Translations under genes and position numbers: made by a program
From: Vibrio penaeicida
GTDB lineage: Bacteria > Pseudomonadota > Gammaproteobacteria > Enterobacterales > Vibrionaceae
Length of the DNA: 64,000 bases
Direction of reading: 5' to 3'
Assembly (NCBI RefSeq): GCF_019977755.1
Contig: NZ_AP025145.1
Location: forward strand, 1,736,001-1,800,000
The notes under the pieces: generated by a model
What the model was told of the DNA's origin: nothing
Seen by the model: the letters and a program-made list of their open reading frames with translations, nothing else
Databases searched by the model: none
Part shown: positions 53,919 through 63,909 of the stretch, piece by piece
Position numbering within the stretch: the stretch's first letter is position 1
How the letters are laid out: each line of letters starts with the position of its first letter

Positions 53919-55868
53919 ATGGATAAAAAACGAGCACGCCCATTTCCACTCGGAGCGACACCAGACTCGACAGGTTGCAATTTTGCCGTTCACGCCCCCA
54001 GTGAAACGGATATTCGTCTTGCCTTGTTCGATAAAAACAATGAATTTGTCAGCTATACCCTCCAAAGCTTTGGGCATGGTGTTAAAGCCGTTTACCTAGA
54101 GGGTATTGAGCCAGGACAAAACTATGGTTTTATCGTGCCATTTGAAGATTCCGAAATATTAATCTCTGATCCTTATGCCAAAGCACTCAGTAAGCCTCTT
54201 CACTACGTGCCACCGTATACGCCTGAAAAAAGCTGGGTGTTAGCCAAAAGTGTTGTTACGTCGTCGGAATTTGACTGGCAAGGTATTGAACCGCCAAGAC
54301 GTGCTCTTGAAGATACGATTTTGTTCGAAACGCATGTCAAAGGCTTAACTAAACTACACCCCGAAATCCCTAGGGCGCAAAGAGGAACTTATCGCGCGTT
54401 AGCAAGTAAAGAAATGCTCGCGTTTTACGAAAAACAGGGCATTAATACCATTCAGCTACTTCCTATCGCTGCCTGTATGCACGAGCCACATTTGCTTGAA
54501 AAAGGAATGGCAAACTATTGGGGTTATAACCCATTCGTCTTTATGGCTCCAGATCCAAGATACGCAGAGGCAGACGCAGTTAAGGAACTGAAAACAGCCA
54601 TTAGAGAACTTCATCGCAACGGCATAGAAGTCATTTTGGATGTGGTATACAACCATACTGCCGAAGGTGGTGCTGACGGTCCTGAGTTTAATCTTAAAAA
54701 GCTCGATCCTTTACACTACCTCGTTCACGACGACCACTTCTCAAACTATACAGGGTGTGGGAATACCTTAGACCTAACACATCAACCCACCCTCAACTTA
54801 GTCATGGACACACTAAGATATTGGGTACAGGAATACCATATTGACGGCTTCCGGTTCGATCTGGCCGCCACACTCGGGAGAAACCGTGAACACTTCAACC
54901 ATAAAGCGTCCTTTTTTCAAGCCGTAAGACAAGACCCTTCTCTTCGTGAAACCAAGATAATTGCTGAACCTTGGGATATTGGTCCAAATGGGTATCAAGT
55001 TGGTGGCTTTCCTGATGGTTGGAATGAATGCAACGACAAGTTCCGTGACATTAGCCGTAGTTTCTGGCGGGGCGACCAAGGCTATCTTAAAGAGTTTGCC
55101 ACTCGGCTAATGGGCTCCAGAGACATATATTCTGCAAGCCGCTGGCCTGAGAAGCTTACGATCAATTACGTCACCTACCATGACGGCTTCACGCTACAAG
55201 ATTTGGTGTCTTATAAGCACAAAAATAATCTTAAAAATGGCGAATGTAATCGTGACGGGCATGGAGACAATCGAAGCTCAAACTACGGTGTGGAAGGCGA
55301 CACAAATAACATGCTCATTAAAGCTATGAGAGAAAAACAAAAGCGGAATTTCATGGCTAGCTTACTGTTTAGTTTTGGTGTCCCTCATATTCTAACGGCT
55401 GATCTTCTGTCGCACACTCAAAATGGTAATAACAATGCCTACTGCCAGGATAATGAGCTTAGTTGGCTAAACTGGGAGCTGTCTGAGCGGCAGAAACACT
55501 TCAAAGATTGGCTGGCGTCGCTTGTCGCAGCAAGAAATAAATACATGCTCCCATTTGTACGAGCATTTAGTGGGGATTCTCGAAACGACAACCGAATTAC
55601 TTGGCTCCGAACCGATAGCGAAGTCATGTCTCATGATGATTGGAACATTGTCAGCGCGATCGCACTTCACATGGGAATAGGTGAAGATGGTCGTGAGCTT
55701 TTGTACCTAATTAATCAATCAAGCGTCCCTGCAAGGTACAAATTGCCGGCATCTAAGGATCAGCACTGGCAAATCATATGTGATACCTCTTTGAACCATA
55801 AGCTTGATGAAGAGGTGCATGGTGAGCAGTTAGTCACGCCTATGACACTCATGATTCTACACAATTAA
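53919..55868 (+). CDS. glgX: Glycogen debranching enzyme, GH13 family
   Basis: 649 residues. An N-terminal CBM48-like domain (FPLGATPDSTGCNFAVHAP) precedes the (beta/alpha)8 barrel with DVVYNHTAEGG, GFRFDLAATLG (nucleophile Asp314), IIAEPWDIGPNGYQ (acid Glu350), VTYHDGFTLQD (Asp422) and NGNNNAYCQDN. It splits the alpha-1,6 branches of glycogen in the cytoplasm. Unusual: the GTPMLLAGDExGHSQ stretch of E. coli GlgX reads GVPHILTADLLSHTQ. No other glg genes are nearby. No ribosome binding site is obvious before the ATG. Confidence 0.92.
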   Translation: MDKKRARPFPLGATPDSTGCNFAVHAPSETDIRLALFDKNNEFVSYTLQSFGHGVKAVYLEGIEPGQNYGFIVPFEDSEILISDPYAKALSKPLHYVPPYTPEKSWVLAKSVVTSSEFDWQGIEPPRRALEDTILFETHVKGLTKLHPEIPRAQRGTYRALASKEMLAFYEKQGINTIQLLPIAACMHEPHLLEKGMANYWGYNPFVFMAPDPRYAEADAVKELKTAIRELHRNGIEVILDVVYNHTAEGGADGPEFNLKKLDPLHYLVHDDHFSNYTGCGNTLDLTHQPTLNLVMDTLRYWVQEYHIDGFRFDLAATLGRNREHFNHKASFFQAVRQDPSLRETKIIAEPWDIGPNGYQVGGFPDGWNECNDKFRDISRSFWRGDQGYLKEFATRLMGSRDIYSASRWPEKLTINYVTYHDGFTLQDLVSYKHKNNLKNGECNRDGHGDNRSSNYGVEGDTNNMLIKAMREKQKRNFMASLLFSFGVPHILTADLLSHTQNGNNNAYCQDNELSWLNWELSERQKHFKDWLASLVAARNKYMLPFVRAFSGDSRNDNRITWLRTDSEVMSHDDWNIVSAIALHMGIGEDGRELLYLINQSSVPARYKLPASKDQHWQIICDTSLNHKLDEEVHGEQLVTPMTLMILHN

Positions 55869-56088
55869 CGCTATACCCAAGTCATTCTTGCGGAAAATAT
55901 CACCGTATTTCCACTTGGGTACGCCCAATTCATTTATTTTATAAATTAGCTCACTTCATTTACAGAACAAATAACCGTTCTCGCCATATACATCCAGTCG
56001 ATATGCATTGATACGCGCCTAATTTAGGTCTAAGATAACGAATACAAAAATGGGATCTACTTCCAAATTTTAATAAAAAACAACGTCT
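55869..56088. repeat. Palindromic intergenic element after glgX
   Basis: TACCCAAGT (55874-55882) and ACTTGGGTA (55913-55921) form a 9-bp inverted repeat; inside, GGAAA-ATA pairs with TAT-TTCC. The TACCCAAGT/ACTTGGGTA ends resemble small palindromic repeats common in Vibrio intergenic DNA; this resemblance is from memory. The remaining 165 bases upstream of the cyclase gene are AT-rich without clear signals. Confidence 0.5.
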
Positions 56089-57864
56089 ATGGCTTTACCA
56101 AAAATATTAATAAAATTCATTCGTCCATTTATTGTCTTACTGATAATTGGAATGTTATATATGGCATATCAAGAACTTAAGGAGACAGAAACCCAAGCAT
56201 ATCAACAATCACAGGCAAATATTCGAACTGCAAGTTCGCTAATACATGCTCATTTAGAATCAACGGTGAGCAAGTTCTACATATTAGAGCAGACATGGCT
56301 TGAAAAAGGCTTTGGATCTTATCAGGAAATGGTTCAACAGATCTTGCTAGAGACCCCTATCTACTCCGATATTATTCTTCATTCTGAATCAAAAGATAAC
56401 TACCGTTCTTATCGTGGAACTTCTTTAACAAAAAGCTCAGTTAAAAACTTAAGTTGGAAAAGGCTGCATAGCTACGGTGACAAATTTTACGTTTCTTCTA
56501 TCTATGAAAAAGAGCCTAGTCACTGGGTTTTTGCGGTCAAACACTCCAACCCTAAACTGCTTTTTAATATGTGGATTGAATTCGACCTCTTTTACACGAC
56601 ACAGCATTTTAAAGATCTCAAAACCTTAGAAAGCGGCTACGTCTTTGTTGTCGATGCCACCGAAAAGCGGTTGGTATTTCACCCAGATCCACAACGTGTT
56701 GGAACCCGCTCAATCAGCTACAGCGCGGGAATTGAAGAGCAAGTAGACAATGGCGTTCGGTTTGGAACCATTGAATACTATTATAAGGATGACAATAAAA
56801 TTTCAGTATTTGATGCTGACAACGATTTAGGGTGGGTATTTGTTTCTGGTACCGGGCAAGCAGACATTCTCGCCAGTTCTTATCAAATTAGCCTTACAGC
56901 AATCATGTTTTGTTCTTTATTGTTTTTAACGGTGGCGGTGAACTACATTACATTGCAGTTAAACCAAGAGCTCGAAAAATTAAATAGAGCGCCGGATCTT
57001 TTGACGTTCAAAAACCAACTCAAAACCATATTTCGTCGGTTCTTTAGCCACAACGGACTTCAGCTTTGCCTATATGACCAGCAGCAACACACCTTTTCCA
57101 CGATCGATTATCACGGGAATTTAAACGCGATATTGCAGAACAAGCATTTAGCGGACAGGTTAACCCACCAAAAAAACCTGAGCTACACATTAGGAAAGCA
57201 TGGCGATGAACTGGCTCAAACGTTAAAAATACATTCGCGCCATTACACTATCCCACTCATAGTTCGAGAAAAATTACTCGGTGTTGTCTACCTTTCTTGC
57301 GCTATTCCTACTTATCGCACCCTAATACTTCTTGTTAGAGATTTCGCTCAAGTTTCTTTATCTAACTTATTTCTTAATCATCAGCTCAAAAACAAAGACG
57401 GCATGACTCAGCTAGACAATAAGCAGTACTTTTATTCTCGCCTGAACCAACCCGTCGAGCATTCCAATCGCTACCTAGCGTTTATCGACATTGATGACTT
57501 TAAGGCTATCAATGATAGGAATGGACATCTATGCGGCGATCAGATCATCACTGAAGTGGCAAAAACAATGAGCTCACTGTTCCCTGCTCCAACGGTTATC
57601 AGCGTTGCTCGATTCGGAGGTGAAGAGTTTTGTATATTGTTTGATGCAACTACCGCACAAGAGGCATTTGAACGAATAGAACACCTGAGAGATGAAATAG
57701 AAAATATTGATTTTATGTATGAAGATAAGGAATTGAACGTAACGGTCAGTATTGGGCTAACTAAAACAGAGCAAGATCAACACTCATCGTTAGAAAGAGC
57801 TGATCTTGCATTGTGCCGAGCAAAAAATGCTGGGAAAAACCAAGTAGTGATGAAAGCCGCTTAG
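56089..57864 (+). CDS. Membrane diguanylate cyclase with extracellular Cache-like sensor and GGDEF domain
   Basis: 591 residues. Membrane helix at about 7-28, an extracytoplasmic Cache-like sensor (about 30-265; SGYVFVVDATEKRLVFHPDP, DNDLGWVFVSGTG), a second helix at about 268-290, a linker domain, then GGDEF from about 440 with FIDIDDFKAINDRNGHLCGD and the active-site GGEEF at residues 510-514. Makes cyclic di-GMP in response to an external ligand. No EAL domain. An allosteric I-site RxxD is not evident before the GGEEF. No clear ribosome binding site. Confidence 0.9.
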   Translation: MALPKILIKFIRPFIVLLIIGMLYMAYQELKETETQAYQQSQANIRTASSLIHAHLESTVSKFYILEQTWLEKGFGSYQEMVQQILLETPIYSDIILHSESKDNYRSYRGTSLTKSSVKNLSWKRLHSYGDKFYVSSIYEKEPSHWVFAVKHSNPKLLFNMWIEFDLFYTTQHFKDLKTLESGYVFVVDATEKRLVFHPDPQRVGTRSISYSAGIEEQVDNGVRFGTIEYYYKDDNKISVFDADNDLGWVFVSGTGQADILASSYQISLTAIMFCSLLFLTVAVNYITLQLNQELEKLNRAPDLLTFKNQLKTIFRRFFSHNGLQLCLYDQQQHTFSTIDYHGNLNAILQNKHLADRLTHQKNLSYTLGKHGDELAQTLKIHSRHYTIPLIVREKLLGVVYLSCAIPTYRTLILLVRDFAQVSLSNLFLNHQLKNKDGMTQLDNKQYFYSRLNQPVEHSNRYLAFIDIDDFKAINDRNGHLCGDQIITEVAKTMSSLFPAPTVISVARFGGEEFCILFDATTAQEAFERIEHLRDEIENIDFMYEDKELNVTVSIGLTKTEQDQHSSLERADLALCRAKNAGKNQVVMKAA

Positions 57865-57866
57865 CG

Positions 57867-58862
57867 TTAAAGCGTGGCAACTCGTGGAGAAAGGAAAATT
57901 TCTCCTAGCATACACCGCACACTACCACCACCAATTGTCTCGATGGTTCCCACATCAAATGGAAGCAGTTTGCCATGTTGAGCAAGCTGCTTTCTTTGAG
58001 TCTCGCTAAATGCATTGAATGCAGACTGTGACATGGCAATTATCTTATCACCATTAACCGACTGCAATTCCAAGATATTGCCGCAGAACTTGTTCATTTG
58101 TTCAATGCTTATACTGATTACTTGGCGGTCTTTTGCTAGCGATTTCAGTACGAAGCGTCTCTCGTACTCTGGAATAACCTCATCACAAATAACACAAAAT
58201 GATTCACCCACCGCCATCATCACGTTGGTGTGATAAATTGGGTGACCTGTTTCAGGTAGTGCTGTTTGAAAACTGATCACTCGGTCGTAACCAATTTGCT
58301 TGGCGTAATCTTCGAGAACTTCTCGGTCACAACGCTGAGATAAAGCAGCATAAAGAGTTCGGTTAACATGATCTTTGACCATCACTCCCGTACTTTCCAA
58401 ATACGCTTCTTTATTTGTATAACTTAAAAGGCTGTCGTTTGTAGAACGAACGTTTCTACCCGCTTTTTCAAGCGCCTGTACAAGTGCTTCTGTTCTAACT
58501 TCGTGTCTTCGGTTTTCACACGCCATAGGAAAAGTAAAAAATTCGCCATTTCGAGTCGTACTGAACCAGTTATTAGGAAAAACGGCATCAGGTGTTTCAA
58601 TCATCGATTCAGGGTAATCAAATTCGACGACTTGAATACCATTCTGGCGTAATGTTTTTGCCATCAATTTGAATTCTGACATCGCTTTTTCACGAATAAC
58701 TTCTGTTGATTCGTCTACTGCGTGTTGAAATTCATTATCCGCTGCTGTTTGCGCATTAAACGCAAATTCTTTCGGTGGGACCATAACAACACAGTTTGCA
58801 TTCTGGACACCTTGCTCACTGTACAACAGAGAGTCGACATTTTGATTAGGAGAATTAAACAT
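57867..58862 (-). CDS. ctlX: CtlX-type amidinohydrolase (citrulline/arginine degradation-related)
   Basis: 331 residues from ATG at 58862 (AGGGA before it). Amidinotransferase/arginine-deiminase fold: VMVPPKEFAFNAQT, ETPDAVFPNNWFSTTRNGE, LPETGHPIYHTNVMMAVGES and the catalytic-cysteine region GGGSVRCMLGEIFL. This matches CtlX citrulline-utilisation hydrolases. The 3-base gap to the diguanylate cyclase is convergent. Lrp/AsnC regulators typical for this family: one is encoded at 63035, but not adjacent. Confidence 0.85.
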   Translation of the reverse strand: MFNSPNQNVDSLLYSEQGVQNANCVVMVPPKEFAFNAQTAADNEFQHAVDESTEVIREKAMSEFKLMAKTLRQNGIQVVEFDYPESMIETPDAVFPNNWFSTTRNGEFFTFPMACENRRHEVRTEALVQALEKAGRNVRSTNDSLLSYTNKEAYLESTGVMVKDHVNRTLYAALSQRCDREVLEDYAKQIGYDRVISFQTALPETGHPIYHTNVMMAVGESFCVICDEVIPEYERRFVLKSLAKDRQVISISIEQMNKFCGNILELQSVNGDKIIAMSQSAFNAFSETQRKQLAQHGKLLPFDVGTIETIGGGSVRCMLGEIFLSPRVATL

Positions 58863-59464
58863 ATTTTCCCTGACAACTTTGATTGGAACACCTTTGAATT
58901 GTAAACACAATGTTAACCGTTATTTCACTGTAATGACCTCATTTTGAGAAATTGGAAGCCAGCAATTAACTGCAATAATCCAGATATACCGCAAATATCA
59001 CTGAACACTTATCGGGATCACATATTAAGCTAACAAGATTAACATCGTCGACATATTCATCCGATAATCTATAAATAGTCGAATAGTTTCACTTCATTTT
59101 AATACTTAGTTAAAACAAAACATTAAGCTGTTCACCTACAAAATACGATGTCCAAGTAACGATATTGATTAATAACAAATTAATTTCATCATCACTAAAA
59201 TATCAATGCATTAAGTTGATTACATTTCACTAATGTTGGTGTAGAGTAAACGGCTCGGATATTCTCTTGTGTACAGAGAACATCTGTTTTTTCCTTAACT
59301 ACTTCAAGCCTTTACCTTGAGAACTCTTTAGTAGTTAAGGTTCGAATAGAAGAGCTCCTCTCCTCTTTGAATCGATCACCTTAAAATTAAACAAATTAAT
59401 CAGTTGCGCTAATAAGCCCACTGCCCAATGTTGGCAGCGGGACGTATTCTATTAGGAAGGATAT
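58863..59464. promoter_or_regulatory. Long structured leader upstream of the ABC exporter
   Basis: About 600 bases. In the last 200 there are three stem-loops: TTCTCT/AGAGAA (59262-59280) followed by T6; CCTTAACTACT/AGTAGTTAAGG (59293-59303 and 59330-59340), an 11-bp perfect stem with an inner CAAG/CTTG; and CCCaCTGCC/GGCAGcGGG (59417-59441), just before the ribosome binding site AGGAAGG. The first hairpin with T6 looks like an attenuator. No leader peptide was found by eye. The first 350 bases are AT-rich and featureless. Confidence 0.6.
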
Positions 59465-61330
59465 ATGTTCAAACTGTTCGAAAGCTTTACGAAGGCTTTT
59501 CCCAAGGATGAGCCCGAACAACCACCAAAAGGCATTTTCGCTTTTTGTCGTCATTATACGAGAGGGTACGAAATCCCACTGGTCATCATGGCCATTTTCG
59601 CCACCTTAGTTGCCGTTATTGAAGTCTCTCTATTCGGCTTTATGGGGCAACTTGTCGATCTACTCAGTCAAAGTAACCCAGAGACCTTTTGGCAGGAAAA
59701 CAAAGACACCCTACTTTGGTTTGGCTTTTTGCTGCTCGTTGCTATGCCTATTCTTGTTTTGGTGTATTCATTACTTATTCACCAAACTATGTTGGGCAAC
59801 TACCCAATGTCCATTCGTTGGCTAGCCCACCGATATCTGCTGAAACAAAGCCTCTCTTTCTATCAGGACGATTTTGCAGGTCGCGTAGCAACGAAGGTGA
59901 TGCAAACATCGCTCGCCGTAAGAGAAACCGTAATGAAAACGTGCGATGTTTTTGTTTACGTTTTGGTTTACTTCACATCGATAGTGGTCATTCTTGCACA
60001 AGCTGACTGGCGGTTAATGATCCCAATGCTAGCTTGGTTAACGGCATACGTGAGTATTCAAGTTTACTTTGTCCCGCGCTTAAAGAAAGTCGCTGCAGAA
60101 CAAGCTGATGCGCGTTCTACAATGACAGGTAGAATTGTTGACAGCTATACAAACATCGCCACGGTGAAGCTGTTTTCACACAGTAAGCGGGAAACCGAGT
60201 ATGCCGAGGAAGGTATGAAAGGGTTCCTAGACACCGTGCACCGCCAAATGCGCTTGGTAACGGGCTTCGATGTGTGTGTTGAGATCTCTAACTACATCAT
60301 GGTATTTGCTGTAGCCAGCATGTCTATATTCCTTTGGATGGATAATGCCATCAGTGTTGGTGCGATAGCCATTGCTATAGCACTGGCGTTGCGCATCAAT
60401 GGCATGTCGATGTGGATCATGTGGGAAGTGACGGCGTTGTTTGAAAACATGGGTACGGTAGTCGATGGTGCTAATACGCTATCAAAACCAATAGCCATTG
60501 AAGATAAAAAAGACGCTAAAGATCTCAGTGTAGAACATGGTGGCATCAGCTTTGATAATGTCAGTTTCCACTACGGTGAAAACAAAGGTGTCATCGACAA
60601 CCTTAACCTCGACATAAAACCTGGCGAGAAAGTCGGATTAGTCGGACGCTCTGGCGCAGGTAAATCCACATTGGTTAACCTCCTACTTCGCTTCCACGAT
60701 GTTGAAGGTGGCAGTATCAAGATCGATGGCCAGAACATATCTGAGGTCACTCAAGATTCACTTCGAGCTAAAATTGGCATGGTCACGCAAGACACTTCGC
60801 TTCTACACCGCTCGATTCGGGACAACATTTTATATGGCAACCCCGACGCATCTGAAGAAGACATGATCAATGCAACGAGACAAGCTCAAGCTCATGAGTT
60901 CATCGATACGTTAACCGACCCATTTGGTAATGTTGGTTATGATGCTCAAGTCGGCGAAAGAGGTGTGAAACTGTCCGGCGGGCAAAGACAGCGCATTGCT
61001 ATATCACGTGTACTACTAAAAGATGCGCCTCTGCTTATTATGGACGAAGCAACGTCGGCACTCGATTCTGAGGTTGAAGCGGCAATTCAGCATAGCTTGA
61101 ATGAGCTTATGGAAGGGAAAACGGTTATTGCCATTGCACACCGTCTCTCAACCATTGCGGCCATGGATCGCTTAATTGTTTTGGACAAAGGTAATATCGT
61201 TGAACAAGGTACTCACCAAGAGCTTGTTCGGTCTGATGGTATTTATGCACAACTTTGGGCACACCAAACTGGTGGTTTCATTGCAGAAGATTGTGAATTA
61301 GAAGCCAGAGAAGAAACAAGCCAAGTGTAA
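59465..61330 (+). CDS. ABC exporter with fused membrane and ATPase domains (MsbA/multidrug type)
   Basis: 621 residues. Six membrane helices in residues about 40-340, then ATPase: Walker A GRSGAGKST at 394-402, Q-loop GMVTQDTSLLH, signature LSGGQRQRIAIS, Walker B LLIMDEATSALD, H-loop IAHRLSTI. The substrate is unknown; lipid, peptide or drug export are possible. It probably works as a homodimer. It is preceded by a long structured leader and followed by a terminator, so it is its own transcript. Confidence 0.92.
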   Translation: MFKLFESFTKAFPKDEPEQPPKGIFAFCRHYTRGYEIPLVIMAIFATLVAVIEVSLFGFMGQLVDLLSQSNPETFWQENKDTLLWFGFLLLVAMPILVLVYSLLIHQTMLGNYPMSIRWLAHRYLLKQSLSFYQDDFAGRVATKVMQTSLAVRETVMKTCDVFVYVLVYFTSIVVILAQADWRLMIPMLAWLTAYVSIQVYFVPRLKKVAAEQADARSTMTGRIVDSYTNIATVKLFSHSKRETEYAEEGMKGFLDTVHRQMRLVTGFDVCVEISNYIMVFAVASMSIFLWMDNAISVGAIAIAIALALRINGMSMWIMWEVTALFENMGTVVDGANTLSKPIAIEDKKDAKDLSVEHGGISFDNVSFHYGENKGVIDNLNLDIKPGEKVGLVGRSGAGKSTLVNLLLRFHDVEGGSIKIDGQNISEVTQDSLRAKIGMVTQDTSLLHRSIRDNILYGNPDASEEDMINATRQAQAHEFIDTLTDPFGNVGYDAQVGERGVKLSGGQRQRIAISRVLLKDAPLLIMDEATSALDSEVEAAIQHSLNELMEGKTVIAIAHRLSTIAAMDRLIVLDKGNIVEQGTHQELVRSDGIYAQLWAHQTGGFIAEDCELEAREETSQV

Positions 61331-61351
61331 GCTCACGCTAGTATCATCTAT

Positions 61352-61380
61352 AAAGGCGGCAAAAATGCCGCCTTTCTTAT
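61352..61380 (+). terminator. Rho-independent terminator after the ABC exporter
   Basis: AAAGGCGGC-AAAAAT-GCCGCCTTT followed by CTTATTT. Nine-pair stem. Confidence 0.92.
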
Positions 61381-61478
61381 TTCCCCTTCGCACTTACACT
61401 TACTTACTAATCTACCACTCAATAATGTGACATTCATCGTAAAATGTTCGCCTCTTAAACGATGCCTTCACAAAAAAT

Positions 61479-62090
61479 ATGACTAAGTTCTACCTTCCAT
61501 TTTTGCTCCTTGCAATGCCGTTTCAAACGAATGCTTACGAAAAAATTAATGATCTGATGCTGAATGTTAAGATCGGAAAAGCGAACCTGTCCGCCGTGAA
61601 CAGCGTTGAAAATTTGGAAGGAACAATACTCGGTCTTGGTATTACATTCCAAACCAATGAATATACGGGTAGTGCGCATACTCTCATTGGATTTGAAATG
61701 GGAATGGAACAATTTTCCGAAAGTGGAGAAGCCGTCGATTTTGCAGGAAGTAAGATGCAAAGTGATGTGGTGTTGAATACTTTTTCACTTTCTCCAGTAT
61801 TCACTTATATCCCAATGCAAAACATACAGCTTTACGGTAAAGCCGGGCTTGGGTTTGCCTTTGGGACCATTCAAGGAAGTAACCCGCTTCATTCAGGGTC
61901 AATCGACATGTACAGCCATGGTGCATCTTTGGGGTTTGGAGTTGGAGTTAGATACCAAATCAAGAGAATCTTGCTGGGAATTGAGTACACCAAACAAGAC
62001 TTTACATCCACGTTTTTCAGTGCGCAGACGCAATTTAATGGCAAAGGACGTATCAACAGCTTGATGCTTTCCGCTTCCTATCAATTCTGA
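61479..62090 (+). CDS. Small outer-membrane beta-barrel protein
   Basis: 203 residues. Signal peptide MTKFYLPFLLLAMPFQTNA, then alternating hydrophobic/polar strands with glycine (LYGKAGLGFAFG, ASLGFGVGVRYQI) and C-terminal YQF ending in Phe, the outer-membrane assembly signal. Probably an eight-strand OmpW/OmpA-type barrel of unknown ligand. No obvious ribosome binding site; promoter not assigned. Confidence 0.8.
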   Translation: MTKFYLPFLLLAMPFQTNAYEKINDLMLNVKIGKANLSAVNSVENLEGTILGLGITFQTNEYTGSAHTLIGFEMGMEQFSESGEAVDFAGSKMQSDVVLNTFSLSPVFTYIPMQNIQLYGKAGLGFAFGTIQGSNPLHSGSIDMYSHGASLGFGVGVRYQIKRILLGIEYTKQDFTSTFFSAQTQFNGKGRINSLMLSASYQF

Positions 62091-62466
62091 AAACAAGCAT
62101 TCTATTGATTAACTCAGCACAACTACATTCAATCTTCAAACTCAAACAATTGAGCCTTAAAATAAACTTGTTTCACGTATAAGAATGGGTTGCGAAAGTT
62201 ATATGTAACATCGAAAAATATATTAATCAAATAAATTCAATGACATATTATTAATCATAAAGTAATTGGAAATATGAATTACATAATGAAACATTGACCA
62301 CCTAGATGTCATATAAGCTACTGGGTAAATTGCATGCACAACGCATAACCTCTAGCTTAACAACACAGAGCAAACGCCTTTAGAAGGCATGCAGTCTGTA
62401 TTGTTGGTTAGAGTACTCAAAAACAATAAACAACTTTGAGCGACATCGAAGGAATAAAAACAGCAT
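62091..62466. other. AT-rich gap with small hairpin
   Basis: GCCTT (62376-62380) and AAGGC (62384-62388) form a short stem inside a looser CTTAACAACACAG/CTGTATTGTTGGTTAG inverted arrangement, possibly the leader of the small protein downstream. Nothing else seen. Confidence 0.35.
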
Positions 62467-62715
62467 ATGAATCAAGACTTTTTAAACCTAACCCGCACCC
62501 AAACAGACTTCATACAGCGCCACAACTCACCCTTAATTACGTTATCGATTCAAGTTCATTGCATTGGTAACACAAAAGAAGTGTATACAGTGGCAGACAA
62601 ACGGAACGCTGTAGGGAAAATAACACTTATAGAGACATACAAACAGATGGATGGTGAGTGGATGTTTAGCACTTCTATCGAAACGTACACGGAGTCCGGT
62701 GAGTTCTTAAATTAA
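62467..62715 (+). CDS. Small hypothetical protein
   Basis: 82 residues. No family recognised. It is polar and could form one compact domain (VHCIGNTKEVYTVADKRN, EWMFSTSIETYTESGEFLN, beta-rich pattern). No signal peptide or membrane segment. An AAGGAA lies 13 bases before the ATG, which is far. It stands alone between an outer-membrane protein gene and a tRNA. It may be a real species-specific gene or spurious. Confidence 0.5.
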   Translation: MNQDFLNLTRTQTDFIQRHNSPLITLSIQVHCIGNTKEVYTVADKRNAVGKITLIETYKQMDGEWMFSTSIETYTESGEFLN

Positions 62716-62843
62716 GGCATACCTGAGAAAAGCAAGGTGAAGGAGTACGCTCTTTTAATCACGAAAATTCTATAAAGATAAAGCTGGGTATTGATTATTG
62801 GTATCTAAAGGGAAGTATAAGAGATTTAAGCAGTACGAAAGGG

Positions 62844-62918
<75 letters not shown>

Positions 62919-63034
62919 ATCATCGTGGAACGAGTTCTATATTGCCACAAGCATTGAGAATTGGAACCCCTAAAGGTCACTTTTTTCTTAGAAACTCAAC
63001 TGGTTGCTTGATTTTAAATCAACATGAACAAGCA

Positions 63035-63499
63035 TTAATCGAATATTTGAATTCTCGTGTCGTATTTTACCTTGTTCATGGAGATCAAAGTTCGAAAGTT
63101 CTTCACGTTTGGATTGGAATACAGCAACTCATCGCAAAGTGATTCATAGCTCTCCATTGTGGGAGAATCAACAATTAATACAAAATCGACCTCGCCCGTC
63201 ACCTTATAGCACTCTTTTACTGCCATCGACTTGTTTACTTTATCGATGAACGCGCGGTTCAACTCCAGTCGGTCTCGCTCCATGATGACTTCCACAACCA
63301 TATGAATCATAGGACCAAGCTTCTGATGGTTGATCAAAGCCACTTCCTTGCTGATCACTCCTTCTTCTTTAAGCCGTTTCACTCTTTTAAAACAAGCGGG
63401 AGCTGAGAGCCCAACAGACTCCGACAGTTCGACATTAGTGACCGAGCTGTCTTCCTGTAAACGCCTTAAAATGGCTTTGTCTAACTTATCTAAAAACAT
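63035..63499 (-). CDS. Lrp/AsnC-family transcriptional regulator
   Basis: 154 residues. N-terminal HTH (LDKLDKAILRRLQEDSSVTN, VELSESVGLSAPACFKRVKR), then the RAM ligand domain (VTGEVDFVLIVDSP, LLYSNPNVKNFRTLISMN). Senses an amino acid and binds DNA as octamer or dimers. Such regulators often control CtlX or amino-acid genes; the CtlX-type gene of this window is 4.2 kb away. The divergent partner to the right begins at 63910. Confidence 0.92.
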   Translation of the reverse strand: MFLDKLDKAILRRLQEDSSVTNVELSESVGLSAPACFKRVKRLKEEGVISKEVALINHQKLGPMIHMVVEVIMERDRLELNRAFIDKVNKSMAVKECYKVTGEVDFVLIVDSPTMESYESLCDELLYSNPNVKNFRTLISMNKVKYDTRIQIFD

Positions 63500-63909
63500 A
63501 CTTACCTTACTAAATTTTCACTTCGATAACCGCTTATGGTGAGCCTTGGCTTCTAAAGATATGCGGCTCACTATCGCTTAAATTACGAAACAGGGTCTGC
63601 TCGCCCCCAAACAATCTAGCACTTAAGTTTACTCAAGGAATGGCGTTTCACTTTTTAACTTTCGTTATGGAATTCACGTCCAATTTAGCCCAAAAGTCTC
63701 GTATGTTGGTGCAGTTTATGCTTCAAAAATTACGCCCCCTCAACACTTTGATTGTGCAGTCATTTTAACTTCTTGAAACATTATTAATGAAATAAGATAG
63801 AAAAAGAAATTTATGAAAACATTTCCCTCTTAAAACTAAAATTATTTTCCGCCTCTTGGAATAAAATAGAGACAGCCAAATAACTTACGATAATGAATGA
63901 GGAGTGCCT
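63500..63909. promoter_or_regulatory. Intergenic region upstream of a right-edge membrane protein gene
   Basis: 410 bases, AT-rich in the last 150. Presumably holds the promoter/operator shared by the Lrp-type regulator and the downstream gene. No clear palindrome. Ribosome binding site GAGGAG at 63898-63903. Confidence 0.3.
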
